DNA of 64,000 bases from Candidatus Vicinibacter proximus (GTDB lineage: Bacteria > Bacteroidota > Bacteroidia > Chitinophagales > Saprospiraceae): assembly GCA_016713905.1 (NCBI GenBank), contig JADJOE010000003.1, positions 124,001-188,000 of the forward strand, given 5' to 3'. Every line of letters begins with the position of its first letter. Positions within the stretch are counted from its first letter, which is position 1. The position numbers and the translations under genes are program-made. Below the pieces are notes generated by a model, which was not told where the DNA came from, ran no database searches, and worked only from the letters and a program-made list of their open reading frames with translations. Below, one piece after another: positions 36,163 to 43,987 of this stretch.

Positions 36163-36642
36163 ATGAGGTTTATTATTTTTTTAATTTTATATTCATGCAA
36201 TATGTCTGAATTTATCGACAAAGTTTTAAATGATTTTAACAGAAACAGTTGCTTTGTTGTTATTAAAATTGTGTCAAAGGATTATAATGGATTGACAGCA
36301 ATAGAAAATGATGAGTTATTTTATTTTCTAAGTAAGACAAAAAATTATAAGAAGGAGGAGTATCAGTCCAAAATTAAGAAGGTGTTGCTTTCTAAATCAA
36401 CAATAGATTTAGAGAACGAAAGCTTAGAAAAATGGAACTTTATAAAGATTATTCCATGTGAAAGTATAAATTTAATTGCAGATAAAGGGATTAAGATATT
36501 CCTTGATCATTTCTTTGAGCATGGAGTATTGAAAGGTGGAATAAATGAAAACGAAAAGGCAGCAATAATAGAAAAGTTGTTTAATTGGAAAATTCCAGTT
36601 ATAACAGACGATGAAAGTGGTATGTTAGTTATTTTAAAGTGA
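36163..36642 (+). CDS. Lipoprotein-like candidate immunity protein for tip 3
   Basis: The ATG at 36163 is preferred (159 residues; MRFIIFLILYSCNMSEF), since it gives a short lipoprotein-type signal with Cys at about residue 12; an upstream ATG at 36136 overlaps the tip frame. The mature part is an alpha/beta protein rich in Lys, Glu and Ile, with no motif I can name. Position 10 bp after the tip-3 frame and the same base composition suggest that it is the cognate immunity protein. If lipidated it would face the periplasm, as does the GldM-like candidate for tip 2. Confidence 0.6.
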   Translation: MRFIIFLILYSCNMSEFIDKVLNDFNRNSCFVVIKIVSKDYNGLTAIENDELFYFLSKTKNYKKEEYQSKIKKVLLSKSTIDLENESLEKWNFIKIIPCESINLIADKGIKIFLDHFFEHGVLKGGINENEKAAIIEKLFNWKIPVITDDESGMLVILK

Positions 36643-36689
36643 AGCTAATTGAGAATTAAAAGGAGAAAGTAATATAATAATTGAAGCCT

Positions 36690-36806
36690 TTTTTGAAAAT
36701 TAATTAATTCTAAATATCCCTTGCTGGCCCTGATGGAAAATTTGAAACCGAGGATGAAGCTAAAGCATTTGCCAAAGATAATGGTATAAAGTATCCGTCC
36801 TACTAA
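36690..36806 (+). pseudogene. Scrap of a fourth Rhs tip or similar coding remnant
   Basis: A short frame without a start reads AGPDGKFETEDEAKAFAKDN and ends GIKYPSY before a stop at about 36804. The AGPDG opening looks like the core/tip joint of an Rhs protein (compare DPDG and DKDG upstream), and the acidic helical part resembles the beginning of a tip. It has no partner gene. This is a judgement from composition and context only. Confidence 0.4.
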
Positions 36807-36857
36807 CTGCCACTTGCCAATGGTCACCATTGATAATAGCTTTGTGCAAAAATAAAT

Positions 36858-37145
36858 ATGACAAAAGAAGGATTTGAGAAATTGGAAGAAGGCTATAGGA
36901 ATAGCAATGTGAGTTTGAAAAGATATTTAACAGGGAAGAATATGTCTGTGCCTCAATATTATTACTGGAAGAGGAAGTACTTCCAGACGCCAAAGGAATT
37001 GTCGGGTCAATTTGTGAACATCACCTCTAAGATAAATCAGAATCAACAATCAGCAGAAGTTGTCCTGGAATTTCCGAACGGAAAGAGAATTATCTTCGGA
37101 AGTTATCCAGGGAGCAAGATTTTATTAGAGTTAGTCCAGTCTTGA
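36858..37145 (+). CDS. tnpA: IS66-family accessory protein TnpA
   Basis: A 95-residue helix-turn-helix protein of the IS66 type (MTKEGFEKLEEGYRNSNVSLKRYL, then the characteristic YYYWKRKYF at about 39-47) with a C-terminal beta segment (VVLEFPNGKRIIFGSYPG). In IS66 elements it is the first of three genes. It is complete here, and the left end of the IS may lie near 36806 (ACTGCCACTTGCC). The following tnpB is truncated and tnpC is absent, so the element cannot move. Confidence 0.85.
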   Translation: MTKEGFEKLEEGYRNSNVSLKRYLTGKNMSVPQYYYWKRKYFQTPKELSGQFVNITSKINQNQQSAEVVLEFPNGKRIIFGSYPGSKILLELVQS

Positions 37146-37146
37146 A

Positions 37147-37377
37147 ATGATCCCATTTACAAGTGGGCATCAATATTTTATGTACACTGGACTTACGGTT
37201 ATGCGTAAAGGGTACAACGGATTATATGGTATTGTAAAGTGTAAAGGGGTAAGCGGCAAAGTATATGATTATATATTGGACAGCATTGCCTTAATCAATG
37301 TATACTCTAAGTTTAACTCACCACCTGATTTTGAGTATGAACAGCATAACTTATTTTACGTTCAATTTTTTATTTGA
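37147..37377 (+). pseudogene. Truncated IS66 TnpB
   Basis: The first 25-30 codons (MIPFTSGHQYFMYTGLTVMRKGYNGLYGIV) are a clear IS66 Orf2/TnpB start, with the MRKG-DGL block. After about codon 30 the frame runs into sequence unlike TnpB, so the gene is cut near 37235. The rest of the 76-codon frame is chance reading. The remaining 150 bp up to the right 116-bp repeat hold nothing I recognise. Confidence 0.8.
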
Positions 37378-37396
37378 AAATTTATTTCAAAGAGGT

Positions 37397-37512
37397 TTAA
37401 AATTGAAAATAAATAAATGAACTGCTGCTCTCCTGACTCAGGATTAAAAGGATCAGAATCAGTGACCAAATAATTGCCAATAACCACCAGGACATTTTTT
37501 CCACGACTTGAA
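37397..37512 (-). repeat. Right 116-bp direct repeat (MBOAT 3' end, in the intact gene)
   Basis: The counterpart of 26607-26722, here in its natural place as the last 38 codons and stop of the MBOAT gene. One base differs between copies. Marks the right edge of the Rhs island. Confidence 0.95.
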
Positions 37513-38872
37513 GCACCAGCGTATTGCGCATCATCCAATGGAAACTAATCAGCCCTATTGTGATGATGCAAATTTTGACCATGCTCATGGTAAGGAGCAG
37601 CGTCTTTGCGTCCGGAGCCTGATAAAACATAGAGGTCAGTAGTCGCCAGGCGGTGCTGAAATCCTGCGCCCTAAAAAAAACCCAGGTAACGTTTATAAAG
37701 AAAAAGGTGACCATTGCAAGCATAAAATTTCGAAACGTTTTCTGCATGACCTTTTCTCCGGAACCGGACTGCTCAGAAATGACTACCTCAGCATCTGCTT
37801 TAGAAGCTTTTTTATTTCTAAAATACAGGATGGTCTTCTCAGCCCATAAATACAATCCATGCAAAGCACCCCATACCACAAAAGTCCAGTTTGCTCCGTG
37901 CCACAAACCGCCCAGCAACATGGTGATCATAATGTTCAGGTAGGATCTGAATAAGCCACTCCGATTTCCACCCAGCGGAATGTAAAGATAATCTCTCAAC
38001 CAGGCAGATAAAGTAATGTGCCATCGCCGCCAAAAATCAGAGAAACCAATCGCCGCGTATGGATATAGAAAATTATGGGGAAGTATGAATCCAAGGCAGG
38101 CTGCCACGCCAATGGCGCAGGTAGAATATCCTGCAAAATCAAAAAAGATCTGACCACTAAAGGCCAAGACACCCATCCATGCATCCAAAGTACTTAAGAC
38201 ATCTTTCGAATCAAAAACTTTGTTGGCAGATTCTGCCAGCATACTGTCTGCAAGAACGACCTTCATAAACAATCCCAAACTCAGCAAGAGAAGCCCTTGC
38301 ATAAGTTGTTGCATGGTTGCTTGTTTTGGATGTTCAAATTGTGGAACCAGTTGGGGTGGTCGAACAATAGGTCCTGCAACCAGATGTGGAAAAAAAGTAA
38401 CAAATAATGAAAAGTCCAGCATCGATTTTACCGGTTCACTTTTTTTGTAGTACATGTCTATGGTGTAACACAGGGTGGTAAAAGTATAGAATGAAATTCC
38501 GGCAGGGAGTATGATGTTCGGTTTGACCGGATGAAAATCGAAACCAATCAGGTTCACCAGCAAGGTGAAATTTTCTAAAATGAAAGTGCCGTATTTAAAA
38601 AAGCACAACATGCCAAGATTTCCAATGAGACTGATGACCAGCAATAATTTTTTCTTGTATTTATTTTCCTGCGTAAACAAGGCCTTGCCTACATAAAAAT
38701 CTACCACGGTGGACAACCACAGCAATAAAATGAAAGGTGGATTCCATGCTGCATAAAAGAGGTAGCTGGCGATCAGTAAATTTATTTTTTTGACTTTCCA
38801 GCTAAAGGGAAGATTATGCAATAACAACATAACCAGAAAGAAAACAATAAAAGTATATGAATTAAAAACCAT
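37397..38872 (-). CDS. MBOAT-family O-acyltransferase (AlgI-like)
   Basis: A 491-residue inner-membrane protein with about eleven helices that passes acyl groups to a polysaccharide or other envelope target in the periplasm, as AlgI, PatA or DltB do. The family signatures are intact: FFPHLVAGPIVRP (about residues 160-172), SDFWRRWHITLSAWLRDYLYIPLGG (about 278-302) and the catalytic His in LLGGLWHGANWT (H325). The gene for a periplasmic partner (38897-39946) lies directly upstream on the same strand with a 24-bp gap. Its last 38 codons are duplicated at 26607-26722, on the far side of the Rhs island. The acceptor is unknown. Confidence 0.92.
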   Translation of the reverse strand: MVFNSYTFIVFFLVMLLLHNLPFSWKVKKINLLIASYLFYAAWNPPFILLLWLSTVVDFYVGKALFTQENKYKKKLLLVISLIGNLGMLCFFKYGTFILENFTLLVNLIGFDFHPVKPNIILPAGISFYTFTTLCYTIDMYYKKSEPVKSMLDFSLFVTFFPHLVAGPIVRPPQLVPQFEHPKQATMQQLMQGLLLLSLGLFMKVVLADSMLAESANKVFDSKDVLSTLDAWMGVLAFSGQIFFDFAGYSTCAIGVAACLGFILPHNFLYPYAAIGFSDFWRRWHITLSAWLRDYLYIPLGGNRSGLFRSYLNIMITMLLGGLWHGANWTFVVWGALHGLYLWAEKTILYFRNKKASKADAEVVISEQSGSGEKVMQKTFRNFMLAMVTFFFINVTWVFFRAQDFSTAWRLLTSMFYQAPDAKTLLLTMSMVKICIITIGLISFHWMMRNTLVLQVVEKMSWWLLAIIWSLILILLILSQESSSSFIYFQF

Positions 38873-38896
38873 GTTGTCTGAGTTGTTGGTGAGAAC

Positions 38897-39946
38897 TTAA
38901 TTAATTGTTGAGGAATCGTTTTTAAATTTCCAGCCCTTTTCATTTTTTAAAATCTGCACTAAGTTTTTGGTGTAAACCAATGCATCCTCCGGAGTGAGGT
39001 GTGACCATTCCGGACAAATGAAATGTGCAATGGGAGGATAATCAGCAAAATGGATTCCTTGACATTTGGTGGTACTCAATAATTTTTCCCAATATTCTTG
39101 TCTTGGATAATTTTTATACTCATTTTCCAACATGATTCCGCTAGACGGTGTACGAATAAATATTACCTGTCCACCTCTGGACATTATTTGCGACACATTT
39201 TCCCTGACCTGATTTAAGATAGAGTCAAGTTTGGGTCCTTTAACAGGTGGGTCTTTGCTGATCTTTTTTACAAAGGTCCACACATCTCTCACTTGCTGAT
39301 GCAGGTGGGTGTCCTGTACAAAACCTGGGGTCATGTAATTTTGTCGATCGAAAGTTACCCGTTCAAATCCAAAAGGAAATTCCGGAAAAACAAAAACACC
39401 CGGTCTGTTGGGTAACTTGATTTTATCTATTAATGCATTAAGTGAAAAGTTGTCTTTATCGAGAAAAACAAATTGGGATTCCAATAGGTGGTTGACATGA
39501 AAACTAAATGCCTGTGCCGGAGTTCTATCCTTTCGCCACTTTAAATTTTCAGAGGGCTTATCATGATTTCTTGGGGACATGGAAAAAAATAAAGGTTCCG
39601 TTACATCGATTACGACCTTGCCGGAAAATTGCTTGTCGTTGGCTAAATCCTGAAGGATGAGCAATGGCGAACTTCCTACACAGGATAATTGAATCAAATT
39701 TTCTCCGGTAAGTGATTTCCAGGCATTGATGTCAACATCATACTTATTTCGGGACGAACCAACAAACACCGTGGCATCCTGCTGCATGCTTATAGCACGA
39801 TCCCTCTTATCAGCCCAAAGACTTTCTTCATCGTCGTATGATAGGTCTATCCCTTGCTGCCGCAAATACAATTCCCAACCAATAATGGTACAGGAAACTA
39901 GGGCCATGGTCAAGAGAAAAGCTTTTAAAAGTGGGTTTGGAAACAT
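38897..39946 (-). CDS. Periplasmic SGNH-like partner of the MBOAT acyltransferase
   Basis: A 349-residue protein with one N-terminal membrane helix (about residues 7-25) and a periplasmic domain. The segment VFVGSSRNKYDVD (about 61-73) resembles the first block of SGNH/GDSL or AlgJ-like esterase folds (Ser in GSSR), and CVGSSPLLILQDL follows about 25 residues later. A downstream SHLTPEDA (about 320) could supply the catalytic His. Proteins of this type next to MBOAT genes carry out the second step of periplasmic O-acylation. The gene pair is an operon by spacing. Catalytic residues are assigned by eye only. Confidence 0.65.
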   Translation of the reverse strand: MFPNPLLKAFLLTMALVSCTIIGWELYLRQQGIDLSYDDEESLWADKRDRAISMQQDATVFVGSSRNKYDVDINAWKSLTGENLIQLSCVGSSPLLILQDLANDKQFSGKVVIDVTEPLFFSMSPRNHDKPSENLKWRKDRTPAQAFSFHVNHLLESQFVFLDKDNFSLNALIDKIKLPNRPGVFVFPEFPFGFERVTFDRQNYMTPGFVQDTHLHQQVRDVWTFVKKISKDPPVKGPKLDSILNQVRENVSQIMSRGGQVIFIRTPSSGIMLENEYKNYPRQEYWEKLLSTTKCQGIHFADYPPIAHFICPEWSHLTPEDALVYTKNLVQILKNEKGWKFKNDSSTIN

Positions 39947-40164
39947 GAAGGCTTAATTAACTTGAAATGTAAATTTGAAATAACGCTTCAAATGTATATA
40001 TTTCTTTCAGTTAATTTTCAACCACGATTTATAAATGTTGGATACATTGTAAAATCGAGTAACTGTATTTAGGGCATTGGCCGTCGAATAAAATAGTCAG
40101 GTAAATTTTATGGGGGTTAAGTAGATATTAAATATCTAAAATAGTCAGATTATACAGATTCTGA

Positions 40165-40417
40165 TACCTCATCAAATAGTTATCGTATGAGAAATTTAGT
40201 TCGGCCTTTTTCATTTTAGCTAAAACTGAATTAAAAGGCGTTAAGAACAAAATACTGTTTGAGCTCGCTTGCAGATGAGCAAATACATTTATGACATTAA
40301 GGCCTAGAGCTATTATAGCTGCTTATGGCGAGTTTATTTTGTTTAGCTTTTTAAATCAGTTTTAGCGTTAAGAAATGAAAACAGCCTTGATTTTTTTTGG
40401 TTCTTTTTTGTATCAAG
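40165..40417 (+). repeat. Dispersed intergenic repeat, copy B, left part
   Basis: Related on the opposite strand to 60540-60690 (shared: GGCCTTTTTCATTTTAGCTA, then AAATACTGTTTGAGCTCGCTTG, then AAGGCCTAG) and to 8870-8935 (shared: CGTTAAGAAATGAAAACAGC, then CTTGATTTTTTTTGG and the hairpin arm GTTCTTTTTTGT). It stops at the hairpin loop (40412-40417, ATCAAG) where the IS110 element begins; the other hairpin arm and the rest of the repeat are at 41988-42085. The 220 bp before 40165, back to the AlgJ-like gene, hold nothing recognised. Confidence 0.8.
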
Positions 40418-40656
40418 TTTATAACAGCGGCTCCGCTCTCAATCCTTTAAAGTAACTTGCGAGATGTAAAGCAGTGTTTACAAAAACCGTTTTTTGTTAT
40501 GGTGCTCGCAGCCCCTTATCAAGTTTGGTAGTGTTCTTTGAATGACAATCCATTTTGGTGGTTCGCCTTTGGCGAAACCCCGTTTAAGAGCTTATACGAT
40601 AATTACTCAGAACCTTAACACTGCTTTCGTTTTATTCACTTTAAAATTTTAAGAAA
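40418..40656 (+). ncRNA. Candidate IS110 bridge RNA region
   Basis: The 239-bp non-coding left end of the IS110 element. In the IS110 group, a structured RNA from this position pairs with donor and target DNA and guides the recombinase. Local structure is visible: AGCGG/CCGCT (about 40425-40436) and GGTTCGCC-TTT-GGCGAAACC (about 40561-40580). Whether a loop pairs with the repeat target cannot be settled by eye. Known biology of the family, inferred here by position. Confidence 0.5.
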
Positions 40657-41976
40657 ATGAAAGAAAAAAAACAAAAGCATTTCCGATTATTTATCCTAAC
40701 GCGGCAGGTATAGATATATCAAGCAAAGAACATTATGTAGCAGTTAATCCTGAATCCACTGAAAAACCAATAAGAGCCTTTGGCGCCTTTACTGAAGACT
40801 TACACGCCCTAGTTGTGTTTTTAAAAGAATGCAAAGTAGATACAGTTGCTATGGAGGCTACCGGTATTTACTGGGTAAGTTTATTTTTAGTATTAGAAGA
40901 TGCGGGTTTTGATGTTGTATTAGTTACAGCTAAACATGTAAAAAATGTAAGAGGAAAGAAAACAGATGTTAGCGATGCTGATTGGATACGTCAATTACAC
41001 AGTTGCGGATTATTATCTGCAAGTTTTCAACCCGATAAGTTTACTCGTAAATTAAGAGCATATATGCGTCATCGAAAAAATTTAATTGAAATGTCAGCTA
41101 CACATATTCGCATGATGCATAAAGCTTTAGAACAAATGAATATTAAAATACAACATGTTATTGCGGATATTACAGGTAAATCTGGACAAGAGATCATAAA
41201 ATCCATCATAGCTGGTGAACGAAACGCAGAGATATTAGCATCTTGTTGCGATAGTAGAATTAGAGCTCATAAAAAAGAGGGTATTATAAAATCCTTAACG
41301 GGGGTTTGGAAAGAAGAACACGTTTTTGAACTAGAGCAAAGTTATTCAATATATCAATTCTATCATGCTAAGCTAAAGGAATGCGATGCTAAAATAGAAG
41401 AGCATCTTCGTGAAAAATCCGGAGTAGATACATTTGTGGAGCCCCAAAAAAAGAAAAGAGTAATAAAAATAATTTGAATTTTAACGGAAAGGAAATGTTG
41501 TACGAACTAACGGGGACGGATTTAGCAGAAATTTTTGGGATTACGGAAACAAATGCTATAGAAATTATAAGCGAAGTCGGATTAGATATGAGTAAATGGC
41601 CAACGGTAAAACACTTTACATCATGGTTAAACTTAGCCCCGAATAATAAAATATCAGGAGGGAAGGTATTAAGTAGCCGGATTCCAAAAAGAAAAACCAC
41701 GCAGGTCAAATATTTAGAATGGCGGCGTTTGCCATACAGCGTAGCAAAAATTGGTTAGCGATGTTTTATAATCGTATAAAAGCAAAAAATGGGGCGCCAA
41801 AAGCAATTGTTGCGACTGCAAGAAAAATTGCGGCTATTTTTTATAAAATGATAAAAGAAAGGGTTAAATTTAACCCAATACCAATCGAAAAATATATGGA
41901 TGGGTTTAAAGAAAATCAAATTAAGAAGTTAAAACGACAAGCTAAAAACCTTGGTTTACAGATAGTTGAAATGTAG
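40657..41976 (+). pseudogene. IS110-family transposase, three frameshifts
   Basis: Joined from three frames. After the ATG at 40657 a run of eight A (40664-40671) is out of phase by one base with the real N-terminus (YPNAAGIDISSKEHYVAV). The DEDD catalytic domain then reads well: D in GIDIS, E in MEATGIYW, and DxxDA in KKTDVSDADW. A second shift near 41460 leads into NFNGKEMLYELTGTDLAEIFG and the C-terminal Tnp_20 domain with its Ser-containing SGGK block (HFTSWLNLAPNNKISGG). A third shift near 41705 leads into AGQIFRMAAFAIQRSKNWLAMFYNR and the normal C-terminus at 41976. Two of the three lie in or beside A runs. The gene is inactive unless these are sequencing errors. Confidence 0.9.
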
Positions 41977-41985
41977 TTACTTAAG

Positions 41986-42085
41986 AGACAAAAAAGAACA
42001 AGGATAATCAGATGGAATTTAGTACAACTTTAGTGAATAACTAGGTCCTCAAAACAGCTTTTTCTCCAAATTATTGGCTTGGCCA
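41986..42085 (+). repeat. Dispersed intergenic repeat, copy B, right part
   Basis: Continuation of copy B after the IS110: the hairpin arm ACAAAAAAGAAC, then a segment close to the complement of 8770-8858 (TACAACTTTAGTGAATAAC, then CCTCAAAACAGC, ending CCAAATTATTGGCTTGGCC). It ends about 150 bp before the ABC permease gene; nothing else is recognised in that gap. Confidence 0.78.
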
Positions 42086-42234
42086 GAATAAAATTTGTAC
42101 TAGATTACCATCCGCAACTACGATATTTCAACCAGGTTACTTTTTAGACATCTAAATATAAACCAATAGAACTTTAATGAAATAGAGCAATTTTGATATT
42201 ATTTCAAGTGATGCTGTTGGTTGGCAATTTGCTA

Positions 42235-43044
42235 CTATAGATCTCGTTTATTGATTAGATAATACATGCCCCAAATAAAAACAAAAATATACCCAATGCT
42301 CAAGGGTATTGAAATATGATCCGGCACAAGGGCCATGGCTCCACCGGCAGTCTTAAACTGTTCCGGCATCATTCTGTAAAAGGGCAGGGGGGTGAGATCT
42401 TCAAAAACATTCATGGGAAAATAAATATGCGCAGACTTATGTATGTATTTTTGTACCAGAACCCATCTAATGAATGGTTCCAACATCATGATGTAAATCA
42501 TGTAGGTGAAAAGTGCCAGGCCTGAACGTCGCAGTAAAAATCCCAACAGCAAACCAAAAACTCCGTATGAAATATTCATCAGGAAAAATTTCAGGATGAT
42601 CAGTGGCTGATCAAATGCGAAATCCAGTTTGGTGTGTGGTTCATGGATGTAGCCGCAGGCAAGTACACATAGGACATAATACAGTGTAGCACCTACACAC
42701 ATCATGAGTATGAAGAGCAATTTTGCTGACACAAACTGATTCCGTTGGAGACCGTTGATGATGGATTGCCGCAGTGTTTTGAAACTGTACTCAGCAGTCA
42801 CCGTATACACTGCAAAAAATCCAAACATAAAGAAAGCAAGCCAGGATCCTGCATAGGCAAAGAAATCCCAGTTGGTTGGAAACTCAAAGAAGATAAAATT
42901 TCCCGGCAATACAGGCGGCATAGGGTTTACACTTTTGCCGATCATCATAGTGCCTGGCAACATTACAAGATAACTGATACAAATCAGGATGAAAACAGTA
43001 TTCTTACGATTTTTTAACCATTCCAGTTTTAACAGATATTCCAT
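42235..43044 (-). CDS. ABC-2 type transporter permease
   Basis: A 269-residue inner-membrane protein with six hydrophobic helices (first at about residues 18-36, last near 240-260 followed by INKRDL). The layout, with a short cytoplasmic start MEYLLKLEWLKNRKN and a first cytoplasmic loop TAEYSFKTLRQSIINGL (about 83-99), is that of the ABC-2 permeases that work with CcmA/NatA-type ATPases. The ATPase gene lies 40 bp upstream on the same strand. The substrate is unknown. Some Bacteroidota pairs of this kind are linked to gliding (GldA/GldF), but there is no GldG here and the call is not made. Confidence 0.82.
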   Translation of the reverse strand: MEYLLKLEWLKNRKNTVFILICISYLVMLPGTMMIGKSVNPMPPVLPGNFIFFEFPTNWDFFAYAGSWLAFFMFGFFAVYTVTAEYSFKTLRQSIINGLQRNQFVSAKLLFILMMCVGATLYYVLCVLACGYIHEPHTKLDFAFDQPLIILKFFLMNISYGVFGLLLGFLLRRSGLALFTYMIYIMMLEPFIRWVLVQKYIHKSAHIYFPMNVFEDLTPLPFYRMMPEQFKTAGGAMALVPDHISIPLSIGYIFVFIWGMYYLINKRDL

Positions 43045-43084
43045 TTTTAATTTGCTTTATGATGTTTTGGATAAAACTGAAATT

Positions 43085-43987
43085 TTAGCTGTTGTGCTCT
43101 TTTACAATTTCCAGAAATTCATCTTCCAGCCTGGTCTTTTTAATGTTCAGGCTGCTGAGTAAAATTCCCTGTTCAAAGGCGTATTTATTAATCATGGAAG
43201 TTTTGATGTCCTGTTCGCAACTCAGTATTAAATGCTGACCGGCTATTTCCGCAGATTTTATTCCGGGCATGTGCAGCAGGATGGATTGCGCTTTTTCAAG
43301 TTCGTCACAGGAAATTTCAATGATCAAATTGGTATCCATCACAGAGCCAACAGTTCCCTGAGCCAGTAATTTTCCTTTGTTGAGTATAATGACATCGGAA
43401 CAAATTTTTTCTACCTCATCCAAAATATGACTGGCCATAAAAATGGTTTTACCGGTCATGCTTATTTTAATGAGGATTTCACGGATCTCAGCGATGCCCT
43501 GTGGGTCAAGACCATTGGTGGGTTCATCAAAAATAACTACTTCAGGATCTCCCAGTAGTGCAGCCGCAATGGCAAGTCGTTGTCTCATTCCAAAGGAGTA
43601 AGTCTTGAAAGGAGAATTTCTTCGTTCGTAAAGATTCACGAGTTTCAAGGCAGAAGTATAATCAGGACTTTCAATTTGTTTGATGTGTGCAACTATTTCA
43701 AGATTGTCCATAGCATCCAGGTAGGGAAAAAAATTGGGCGTTTCCAGAGTGGCACCGATGTGTTTTCGGTATTCCTGTCCATATTTGTTTTTAAACCAAT
43801 TGAATTGTCCCTGATCGGATTCTATGATGTCCAGTACAATTCCCAGGGTGGTAGATTTTCCACTACCATTGGGTCCCAGTAATCCATAAACCTTTCCTGG
43901 TCTAATTTCAATATCCAATCCTTTTAAGGCTTTAATTTTTCCGTAGGATTTGGTGAGGTTCTCAATATGTAGTAAACTATCCTCCAT
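43085..43987 (-). CDS. ABC-2 type transporter ATP-binding protein
   Basis: A 300-residue cytoplasmic ATPase with all motifs: Walker A GPNGSGKS (about 38-45), Q-loop ATLETPNFFPYL (about 74-85), signature YSFGMRQR (about 134-141), Walker B VVIFDEPTNGLDPQG (about 155-169) and switch His in MASHILDEVE (about 189-198). The last 80 residues form the regulatory extension common in the CcmA/NatA group. Partner permease 40 bp downstream. Its ATG is directly adjacent to the stop of the preceding 960-residue gene, so the three are probably one transcript. Confidence 0.9.
   Translation of the reverse strand: MEDSLLHIENLTKSYGKIKALKGLDIEIRPGKVYGLLGPNGSGKSTTLGIVLDIIESDQGQFNWFKNKYGQEYRKHIGATLETPNFFPYLDAMDNLEIVAHIKQIESPDYTSALKLVNLYERRNSPFKTYSFGMRQRLAIAAALLGDPEVVIFDEPTNGLDPQGIAEIREILIKISMTGKTIFMASHILDEVEKICSDVIILNKGKLLAQGTVGSVMDTNLIIEISCDELEKAQSILLHMPGIKSAEIAGQHLILSCEQDIKTSMINKYAFEQGILLSSLNIKKTRLEDEFLEIVKEHNS

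Larger units (their letters stand above)
40418..41985 (+). mobile_element. IS110-family element with degenerate transposase
   Basis: About 1568 bp inserted in the loop of the 12-bp-stem hairpin of the dispersed repeat. The left arm GTTCTTTTTTGT lies at 40400-40411 and the right arm ACAAAAAAGAAC at 41988-41999. The dinucleotide AG appears at both edges (40416-40417 and 41986-41987), as expected for the core left by IS110-type recombination, which makes no terminal inverted repeats. Uninterrupted copies of the target exist at 8859-8888 and, degraded, near 60340. Confidence 0.85.

Noticed and set aside
37230..37377. C-terminal part of the 76-codon frame as a new small gene
   Set aside because: It is the tail of a truncated IS66 tnpB running into unrelated DNA.
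26607..37512. The 116-bp repeats as prophage attachment sites
   Set aside because: No integrase, phage structural genes or tRNA in the interval; reported only as island borders.
40815..41477. 220-codon frame as an independent transposase
   Set aside because: Recognisable IS110 sequence continues on both sides in other frames, so it is a piece of a frameshifted gene.
42235..43987. ABC pair as GldA-GldF of the gliding machinery
   Set aside because: No GldG or other gld gene adjacent, and the generic ABC-2 features do not tell them apart from other exporters.
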